From assembly GCA_030651695.1 (NCBI GenBank), contig JAUSCD010000035.1, forward strand, positions 124,001 to 188,000: DNA of 64,000 nt, read 5' to 3'. This document shows, piece by piece, positions 55,529 through 62,137 of this stretch. The translations under genes and the position numbers were made by a program. This DNA comes from Pseudohongiella sp. Lineage in GTDB: Bacteria; Pseudomonadota; Gammaproteobacteria; Pseudomonadales; Pseudohongiellaceae. The first letter of the stretch is position 1. The number at the start of each line of letters is the position of its first letter. Under the pieces are notes generated by a model. It was not told the DNA's origin and searched no databases. It saw nothing but the letters and a program-made list of their open reading frames with translations.

Positions 55529-58500
55529 TTACCTGTTTCTTTCAGTCAGGGCGAGATACTGATCTACCACCGCCATGTGTTCGAGCATCACACGATGAAT
55601 ATCGGCGTCGGAACCTGAGGAGTATGGGGCGACGGTCGCCAGGCTGGCAGCGGGATTGGCTGGCGCCGCGGCATCGGCTTTGGTTTTGGCTTTAGCTTTA
55701 GCTTTGACTTCAGTCTGGTCTGCAGACATTTTGTTTAAAGAACAACTGTCCGCTGCCAAATGCTGCCCCCGCTCTGCCGCTGCCGACCAGCAGCGCTGTC
55801 TGTCAAAACGATAAGTTGGCAGACGAACCAGAGCTTCTGGCTCTGTTACGCGGGCGGGATTAAGGCCAAGGCAATACAACTTGCCCAGCGATTCCAGCAT
55901 TCGCACCCGATCGTCAGTACCGTTTCTGAGGCTTGGCACCCATACACCTTTGGAACCCACGGCGTCGCGGATTTCCTGAAAACAAAGGTCCAGTCCCATC
56001 ATCACCGGTTCCGGACTGAGATCGATAAAGGCGTCGTATTTTGCAGCGTGTAAAGCATGCATGCCTTTCATAAATTGCACAGGCTCACGCGAATGGCGCA
56101 ACCAATAGTCAACGGTGGTGATACTGTCGTCGGCGACAGCGCCGGTCACATTTGAGATCAGCGGGATTGTTGGCGCAGAAAAGTGCACCTTCTCCAACAC
56201 CTGACGGAAATGCGGCAACACCGCATCCACCAGTGGCGAGTGAAATGCGCGATCTATGGGCACACTGGTGGTACGTCCGCCGTCAGCATCGATGCGCCGG
56301 GCAATATCGGCGATGCTGCCGGCGGTGCCTGCGATCAGGATAATGCCGGGGCCATTCACCGCCGCGATACTGGCATCAGAAAAATCATCAACAATAGTCT
56401 GCACCGCTATTTCATCGTGGAACGCGGTGATCATTGCGCCTGGTGGTGTATGTGCATCCATCAGACGTGCGCGTTCGGCAATCAGCATCACGGCGTCTTC
56501 CAGCGAAAACACCTCTGCCAGACAAGCCGCTGTGTATTCACCAAGGCTGTGCCCCAACAATGCTTTTGGCTCTACGCCCCAAGCCCGCCATTGCTGGGCA
56601 AGGCCGTACTGAACACAAAAAATTCCCAGTTGCGCGTGCAGGGTTTTGCCAAGATCGCCCTGAACCGTAATGCCTTGCAGTAATTTCCCGGTAGCCGGCT
56701 TCCCGGTTTTTTTACCGTCTGCGTCTGCTGACGCATGCAAAAGTGTGCGCAAATCGCTGCCATAGTATTGGCTGGCGATAGCGCTTGCGCGATCAAACGC
56801 AGCTCTGAAAACGGGTTCTGCCTGATATAACACGGCTGACATACCGTGGTATTGTGCGCCGTGGCCACCACAGATCATTGCAACTGCCAGTCGTCCTGAA
56901 CGGGTCTGCGCAGCGCCACTGGAGCAACCCTTTGCCTTGCCGGCTTCCGCAAAACGTCGCAGCCGGGTAATGGCTTCTTCGCGGCCAGCTGAGACCAGTG
57001 CAAAGCGATTGACCTGACGCTTTCTGCGAGTTGCCCAGGTATGACAAACCTGTGCCAGAGAAACGTCGGGATGGCTTTGCATCCAGTCTGCGAGCGCGGC
57101 AGCAGATTGTTGCAGTGATGCCGGCGTAGCAGCACTCAGCATCAACAGCTGTTGTTGTTCGGACGTTGCCGCAGCTGCTGCCACCGCAGGTGCTTCCGCA
57201 AGAATAACGTGAGCATTCGTGCCGGAGAAACCGAAGCCACTAAGCCCTGCAACTCGCCTGCGGCGTGCTCTGGGCCATGGCCTGCCCTGCGCACAAACTT
57301 CGAGGGCTTCGTTGGCCCAGTCTATGTCCGGATGACCCTCAGAATAATTCAGGTGTTGTGGTATATATTCGTTGCGCAGCGCCAGCAGCAGTTTGATAAA
57401 ACCGACAATACCGGCAGAGGCCTCCATGTGTCCGAAATTGGTTTTCACCGATCCGACCAGCAAAGGCTGCGTACGCGGCGTTCTGCAGTAAACCTCGAGC
57501 AAGGCGTTTAACTCGGTGGGATCACCCAGCGCCGTGGCTGTGCCGTGCGCCTCTATAACATCAATGTTGTCTGAATCAATTGCAGCGGCTTTGAGCGCAG
57601 CCTGCATCACGGCTTTTTGTGAGTTACCACTGGGCGCCATCAGACTTGAGCTGGCACCATCCTGGCTGATTGCGGAACCGAGAATCACGCCATCGATGCG
57701 GTCGCCATCACGCAGTGCTGCGTCCAGACGCTTAAGCACCACCATACCACCACCTTCAGCACGCACAACGCCGTGAGCATCTTTGTCGAAGGTTTTGACA
57801 ACGCCGTCTTCGCACAGCATCCCGACTTTGTCAAAGTTTATGCTCATGCCTGGCGCCAGAATCAGGTTGGCAGCGCCGACCAAAGCCAATGTGGACTCTC
57901 CCTGCCGCAGACTCTGGCAGGCGTTATGCAGCGCAACCAACGACGACGAACAGGCGGTATCCACAACGTACGATGGTCCATTGAAGTCGAATGTATAAGA
58001 AATGCGACCTGCTGCCGGGCTGGTTGCGCAACCCGTGCCAACATAAGGAGTAATCTCACGCAGACTTTCTTCGGTCATATGCTGGGCTGCGAAATCAAAG
58101 CCGCTCTGCCCGACAAAAACGCCGGTTGCCGAACCCCTGAGCGCCTCCATATTCATGTTGGCGTCTTCCAGCGCTTCCCACGCCAGTTCCAGCAACAGAC
58201 GCTGCTGCGGATCCATAAAGCTGGCTTCGACCGGGGAGATGCCAAACAATCGACAATCAAAATCTTCAACTCTGCCCAGAAAAGATCCGTAACGACAGCG
58301 CATCTTGCCAGGCGCGTCCGGATCAGCGTCATAGTATTGGTCCACCGGCCAGCGGTAAGCCGGTACTTCCGTGATGGTGCATTGACCTTCTTTCAGGATA
58401 TTCCAGAATGCTTCCGGATTATCGCCGGCGCCAGGCGTGCGGCAAGCAAAACCGATGACAGCAATGGGCGCCAGCAACGGACTCTCCTGCTGCTGCGTTG

Positions 58501-58621
58501 CAAGGGTGTTGCCAGCACGCAAGTGCGCGTTTTCCGCTTTTAAACGGCGTATCTCAGCTAGCGCTTTTACAATGATGTCGTCATCGCCGGCATCAGGGTT
58601 ATTATTGGATGGATTGTTCAC
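55529..58621 (-). CDS. Type I PKS protein, KS-AT (no KR, no ACP)
   Basis: 1030 residues from a GTG overlapping the fkbH stop by 4 bp, with TGGAG six bases before it. An N-terminal coiled-coil-like docking helix (ALAEIRRLKAENAHL) precedes the KS: C224 in DTACSSSL, EAHGTATALGDP and KTNFGHMEAS. The AT follows, with S692 in GHSLGEYTAA and AFHSPL. GHSLG with xAFH is the pattern of malonyl-type ATs rather than methylmalonyl ones, but it does not tell malonyl-CoA from hydroxymalonyl-ACP. There is no KR and no ACP: the carrier is the first domain of the next protein, so the module is split between two polypeptides. The tail has a Lys/Ala repeat linker and ends with VMLEHMAVVDQYL, resembling a linker in the partner protein. 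The beta-keto group is left for the downstream aminotransferase. Confidence 0.93.
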   Translation of the reverse strand: MNNPSNNNPDAGDDDIIVKALAEIRRLKAENAHLRAGNTLATQQQESPLLAPIAVIGFACRTPGAGDNPEAFWNILKEGQCTITEVPAYRWPVDQYYDADPDAPGKMRCRYGSFLGRVEDFDCRLFGISPVEASFMDPQQRLLLELAWEALEDANMNMEALRGSATGVFVGQSGFDFAAQHMTEESLREITPYVGTGCATSPAAGRISYTFDFNGPSYVVDTACSSSLVALHNACQSLRQGESTLALVGAANLILAPGMSINFDKVGMLCEDGVVKTFDKDAHGVVRAEGGGMVVLKRLDAALRDGDRIDGVILGSAISQDGASSSLMAPSGNSQKAVMQAALKAAAIDSDNIDVIEAHGTATALGDPTELNALLEVYCRTPRTQPLLVGSVKTNFGHMEASAGIVGFIKLLLALRNEYIPQHLNYSEGHPDIDWANEALEVCAQGRPWPRARRRRVAGLSGFGFSGTNAHVILAEAPAVAAAAATSEQQQLLMLSAATPASLQQSAAALADWMQSHPDVSLAQVCHTWATRRKRQVNRFALVSAGREEAITRLRRFAEAGKAKGCSSGAAQTRSGRLAVAMICGGHGAQYHGMSAVLYQAEPVFRAAFDRASAIASQYYGSDLRTLLHASADADGKKTGKPATGKLLQGITVQGDLGKTLHAQLGIFCVQYGLAQQWRAWGVEPKALLGHSLGEYTAACLAEVFSLEDAVMLIAERARLMDAHTPPGAMITAFHDEIAVQTIVDDFSDASIAAVNGPGIILIAGTAGSIADIARRIDADGGRTTSVPIDRAFHSPLVDAVLPHFRQVLEKVHFSAPTIPLISNVTGAVADDSITTVDYWLRHSREPVQFMKGMHALHAAKYDAFIDLSPEPVMMGLDLCFQEIRDAVGSKGVWVPSLRNGTDDRVRMLESLGKLYCLGLNPARVTEPEALVRLPTYRFDRQRCWSAAAERGQHLAADSCSLNKMSADQTEVKAKAKAKTKADAAAPANPAASLATVAPYSSGSDADIHRVMLEHMAVVDQYLALTERNR

Positions 58622-59760
58622 GACAGTCTCCAGTCCATCTCAGGATCGATGTCCAATTGCATATAATCAGGCAGTGCGGGAATTCTGGTCAGATCGTTAA
58701 GCAGCCGCTCACCATCTTCCTTAAAACCGGCGAAGCGATAAGTGACAAACATCATCCGATTGCGGTCTGTTTCCCTGAATTGCGCCGCGAGTCTGATCTG
58801 CCGGTTGTGACAACTGGTACGCAATGCGGTCAGAATAACGCCACCAACACCGCGGGACATCACACGGCAGGACATCAGGAACAGATCTACACACCAGAGG
58901 TCTGGTTCTTCCGATATCAGCAAAAGGCCAATGGCACCGTAGGAGCCATATTTATCTTCCAGTTCCGCAACGATTACCTGATGGTGCTGCGACTCAATCA
59001 GGTCGCGCAACTGTTCTGCAGAATAGGTCACACCGGTGGTGTTGAGCTGGTTGGTACGCACAGTCAATTCTTCGGCGCGGTATAAATCTTCCTCCCTCGC
59101 TGGTTTCAGTCGCAACTTCAGACCAAGTGTGCGAAGAAACGCGTCCTGAGGACCTTTGAACTCTTCCTCCGCCTGCGTACGCAGAGCTTCTTTCTGATAC
59201 ATCTCACGACGATTTTTTGAATCCTCAGTCAGATGTAACGGGTTGAAGTCTTCAACCTCAGGCAGACGCTCAAGCCCTGCTTCGGTGAAAGTCCTGATCA
59301 TCGGATGTACCGACAGAACTTCATCACGCTCAAAAACCTGATCATCTATAAAAGCAAAGGTATCGATGCCGATGTTCAGCTTTCCTGCAATGGTACTGAT
59401 AGCCTGTGATTTTGAGTTCCAGCTGATCTGCGGATAAAGAAAATAATGATCAAGTCCATGTGCTGCCAGTGCAGCCATTGCCGGGCCAGGCTCATTTCTC
59501 GACGCCACTGACTGCAGGATGCCACGCCGGTCAAGCGCCTCAATCACGTCTCGCACATAAGGTCGCAACTGCGGCACGCTCGTGCTTTCCAGCAGCACAC
59601 CTTCCCATACCGTGTTGTCGAGATCCCATACCACACACTTGATACGGTTTTTGGCTGTGCGGGTGTCGATCGAATGGGTGTCGATTGAATGGGTGTCGAT
59701 TGAATTGGAGTCGAGTGAAGGGGTGTGTATTGCGCTGACGTCCATCGCCACCTGGTTCAT
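58618..59760 (-). CDS. Free-standing FkbH-like glyceryl-ACP loading enzyme
   Basis: 380 residues. HAD-type motifs D46-L-D48 in VVWDLDNTVWEG, VASRNEPG and FIDDQVFERDEV, then TVRTNQLNTTGVTYS and EDKYGSYGAIG, define the short FkbH class. FkbH takes 1,3-bisphosphoglycerate, removes phosphate and puts glycerate on the small ACP of the pathway. The adjacent ACP, acyl-CoA dehydrogenase and 3-hydroxyacyl-CoA dehydrogenase genes complete the hydroxymalonyl-ACP route. The N-terminal 34 residues include repeated Ser-Ile-Asp-Thr-His encoded by 15-bp tandem repeats. This tail is unusual for the family and probably dispensable. It overlaps the KS-AT gene by 4 bp. A separate FkbH domain sits inside the downstream NRPS. 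Confidence 0.93.
   Translation of the reverse strand: MNQVAMDVSAIHTPSLDSNSIDTHSIDTHSIDTRTAKNRIKCVVWDLDNTVWEGVLLESTSVPQLRPYVRDVIEALDRRGILQSVASRNEPGPAMAALAAHGLDHYFLYPQISWNSKSQAISTIAGKLNIGIDTFAFIDDQVFERDEVLSVHPMIRTFTEAGLERLPEVEDFNPLHLTEDSKNRREMYQKEALRTQAEEEFKGPQDAFLRTLGLKLRLKPAREEDLYRAEELTVRTNQLNTTGVTYSAEQLRDLIESQHHQVIVAELEDKYGSYGAIGLLLISEEPDLWCVDLFLMSCRVMSRGVGGVILTALRTSCHNRQIRLAAQFRETDRNRMMFVTYRFAGFKEDGERLLNDLTRIPALPDYMQLDIDPEMDWRLS
59661..59720 (-). repeat. Four 15-bp tandem repeats in the 5' end of the fkbH-like gene
   Basis: Units GGGTGTCGATTGAAT on the + strand at 59661-59675 (one mismatch), 59676-59690, 59691-59705 and a diverged fourth at 59706-59720. They encode Ser-Ile-Asp-Thr-His repeats. 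The period is a multiple of three, so slippage keeps the frame. Confidence 0.85.
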
Positions 59761-59762
59761 TG

Positions 59763-60959
59763 TCAGTCCCCTGTCATCAGGCGCTTGCGCCTGAGCGCGG
59801 ACTGCACAAATTCACCCATGCCATTTTGCGCAATCATGATCTGCTGCATCTGGTTACTGCCTTCTATTATTTCCGTAATTTTAAGATCGCGATAAAAACG
59901 CTCAGTGCGACTTTCACCGGCGCTGCAGCCTGCTGCACCATGAATTTGCACCGCCTGATTCGCCACGGAGACAGCATGTGTGGAAGCAAAATATTTGGCG
60001 GTGGCAGTTTCCACCGCGGCCATCGGATCACCAGCTGCACGCAGCTCTGCGGCATGCAGACAAAGACGTTCGGCCGCTTTGTACGAGGTGATCATATCGG
60101 CGAGCATCTGCTGAATAAGTTGATGTCTGGACAGTGACTGACCGAACTGTTTGCGTTGTTTGGCGTAATTCACAGAATCTGTGACACAGGCTTCCATCGC
60201 ACCCAGACTGCCAAAGGCAATCGCCAGCCGGCCCAGATCGAGCGCGCCCGCGGCGACGTAGTTGATGCCAGCGCCTTTGCGGCCAATCAGATTGGCAGCA
60301 GGTATCACACAGTCGGTCATCTCGATTTCACCGAGCATTGCTGCGCGAAAACCTAACAATCCTTTCATTGGTGTGATGCGCAGGCCCGGCGTATCGGTCG
60401 GCAACAGGCAGGCTACGGCACTATTGTCTTCGGGCCCGCCATCCTGCAGTTTGCCAAATACCAGTAACACATCTGCCCTGGCTGCGTACGAAATCCACTT
60501 TTTTCTGCCGCTCACGCGGTAACCTTCGTCGCATGCAACCAGCGTTGTCTGAATGCCAGTTGCTTCGCTGCCAAAATCAGGTTCTGTGAGCGCGAACGCC
60601 CCAATTTTTTTCCCTTTGGCCAACGCTGGCAACCACTCGGCACGTTGCTGATCGGTACCTGACAAGCGAATAGCCTCCATCACCATACTATGCACAGTGA
60701 CAATGCTGAGCAGCGACAGACTGGACTGGCCAAACTCCGCGCACAGTAATCCGAACGACACGGCGTCCCAGCCTCTGCCACCATGTTCAGTACTGATAAA
60801 AGTACCCAGAAGCCCGGCCTCAGCCAACAACCCAGGAATTGCGGCAGGCAGGCTTTCTGCCTGATCCCAGGCAGTGATATCTGCCGGCGCGAAACCTGCC
60901 AGTAGTCTGGCGGCCTCCAGCCTGTGTTGTGAGCGCAGGGATGCGTCAGTCTTATTCAT
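59763..60959 (-). CDS. Acyl-CoA dehydrogenase-like enzyme (FkbI type) for hydroxymalonyl-ACP
   Basis: 398 residues from the ATG at MNKTDASL, which overlaps the small ACP gene by 8 bp; the frame is open further upstream but only as antisense-like sequence. The FAD dehydrogenase fold is clear: FALTEPDFGSEATGIQTT, KKWISYAA, YAKQRKQFGQSLSRHQLIQQMLADM, IHGAAGCSAGESRTERFYRD and the catalytic-base region EIIEGSNQMQQ. In the FK520/oxazolomycin/zwittermicin-type pathways this enzyme acts on the ACP-bound glyceryl intermediate, helping oxidise it to hydroxymalonyl-ACP. The surrounding fkbH, ACP and dehydrogenase genes support that role over fatty-acid oxidation. Confidence 0.9.
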   Translation of the reverse strand: MNKTDASLRSQHRLEAARLLAGFAPADITAWDQAESLPAAIPGLLAEAGLLGTFISTEHGGRGWDAVSFGLLCAEFGQSSLSLLSIVTVHSMVMEAIRLSGTDQQRAEWLPALAKGKKIGAFALTEPDFGSEATGIQTTLVACDEGYRVSGRKKWISYAARADVLLVFGKLQDGGPEDNSAVACLLPTDTPGLRITPMKGLLGFRAAMLGEIEMTDCVIPAANLIGRKGAGINYVAAGALDLGRLAIAFGSLGAMEACVTDSVNYAKQRKQFGQSLSRHQLIQQMLADMITSYKAAERLCLHAAELRAAGDPMAAVETATAKYFASTHAVSVANQAVQIHGAAGCSAGESRTERFYRDLKITEIIEGSNQMQQIMIAQNGMGEFVQSALRRKRLMTGD

Positions 60960-61230
60960 GAGCCGGCGCCGAGATTTTGTGCATGAATGCATCCATCCTC
61001 GCAATGCTGCGGAAGTTGTCCAGATCCAGATCCTCGCTTTCAACGCGGGTCTCCAGTGTCTTTTCCACAAACAGCACCAGTTGCATGGCCATCAGCGAGC
61101 TCACCAGGCCGAGTTCAAAAATGTCATCATCGTCGGAAAAGTCCTCCTCTCCGACGAAGTTCTCCAGAAAGTTGCGTATGTCTTGTCTGTAGTTTGAGCC
61201 CGGGTTTACGTTCGAGTTTGTGTTGGTCAC
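60952..61230 (-). CDS. Small discrete acyl carrier protein (FkbJ type)
   Basis: 92 residues from a GTG that shares one base with the upstream TAG stop. The carrier motif is FELGLVSSLMAMQLVLF with S45 as the likely phosphopantetheine site. The form GLV-x-SL rather than LGxDSL is typical of dedicated FkbJ-like carriers. Acidic residues around the motif (EEDFSDDDDIF) are usual for an ACP. It should carry the glyceryl unit loaded by FkbH through oxidation to hydroxymalonyl-ACP and present it to the AT of the PKS. Genes for all partner enzymes flank it in the same operon. Confidence 0.92.
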   Translation of the reverse strand: MTNTNSNVNPGSNYRQDIRNFLENFVGEEDFSDDDDIFELGLVSSLMAMQLVLFVEKTLETRVESEDLDLDNFRSIARMDAFMHKISAPAHE

Positions 61231-62135
61231 TATTTTTCTACCACTGTCGTTGTTTTTGGCTTGTTGGGTACTGCCTGATGCAAATTGGGATATTTAAAAA
61301 ACCCCTCGCCGGATTTGCGACCGTGCAAGCCAGCATCCACCATCTTGCGCAGCAGCGGAGCGGGCCTGAATTTGGGGTCGTTGTAACTTTCGTAAAGCAC
61401 ATCGAGCGAGAACAGGATGGTATCCAGTCCGATCAGGTCGGCGGTTTCCAGCGGCCCCATTTTATGTCCGAAACACCCTTTAAAGATGCGATCCACGTCA
61501 CGCGGTGACGAAACCCGATCCTGCACCACAAATACCGCTTCGTTCACGGTCAGCATAAGAATGCGGTTGGAAACAAAACCCGGCATATCATTAACAACAA
61601 CAGCCTCTTTGCCAAGCTGGGCCAGGAACTGTTTTGCCCTGTTAATGGTTGCCTCACTGGTATGGTGGGCGCGAATGACTTCCACCAGTGGCTTCATCGG
61701 CACCGGGTTCATAAAATGCATGCCTACCACCTGGTCAGCACGCTGGGTCCAGCTAGCTACCCGGGTGATCGATATCGCAGAGGTATTCACCGCAAATACA
61801 CAATCGCTACTGCAGATGTTATCCAGTTGCGGGTACAGGTCTTGTTTGATGGCTACTTTCTCGCTGACGTTCTCAACAAGAAAATCCGCATTCACAAGCT
61901 TGCCAAGGTCGGTTGTAAACTCAATACGCGCAAAAACGTCATCCGCCGACTCTGCAACAGCTTTTTTTTCCAGCATTGCAGCAAAACGGATGGCCTGACG
62001 AATTTCGTTGTCAGCCGCCGTCAGGATCTCGTCAGAGACATCAAGCAGCACAACTCGCATACCCTTCTGCGCCGCAGCCTGTGCAACACCTCTTCCCATT
62101 ACGCCGGCGCCTACAACGCCAAGTGTATTAATCAT
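61230..62135 (-). CDS. 3-hydroxyacyl-CoA dehydrogenase-like enzyme (FkbK type)
   Basis: 301 residues from an ATG with AGGAG five bases before it. A Rossmann motif GVVGAGVMGRGVAQAAAQKG is followed by DVSDEILTAAD, the catalytic region VVGMHFMNPVPMKPLVEVI and PGFVSNRILMLTVNEAVFVV. This is the 3-hydroxyacyl/3-hydroxybutyryl-CoA dehydrogenase family. In this setting it matches FkbK, which uses NAD(P)+ to oxidise the glyceryl-ACP alcohol on the way to hydroxymalonyl-ACP. It begins 2 bp after the PKS stop codon and overlaps the ACP start by one base, so the set is tightly coupled. A general butyrate-pathway role is unlikely given the neighbours. Confidence 0.9.
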   Translation of the reverse strand: MINTLGVVGAGVMGRGVAQAAAQKGMRVVLLDVSDEILTAADNEIRQAIRFAAMLEKKAVAESADDVFARIEFTTDLGKLVNADFLVENVSEKVAIKQDLYPQLDNICSSDCVFAVNTSAISITRVASWTQRADQVVGMHFMNPVPMKPLVEVIRAHHTSEATINRAKQFLAQLGKEAVVVNDMPGFVSNRILMLTVNEAVFVVQDRVSSPRDVDRIFKGCFGHKMGPLETADLIGLDTILFSLDVLYESYNDPKFRPAPLLRKMVDAGLHGRKSGEGFFKYPNLHQAVPNKPKTTTVVEK

Positions 62136-62137
62136 GC

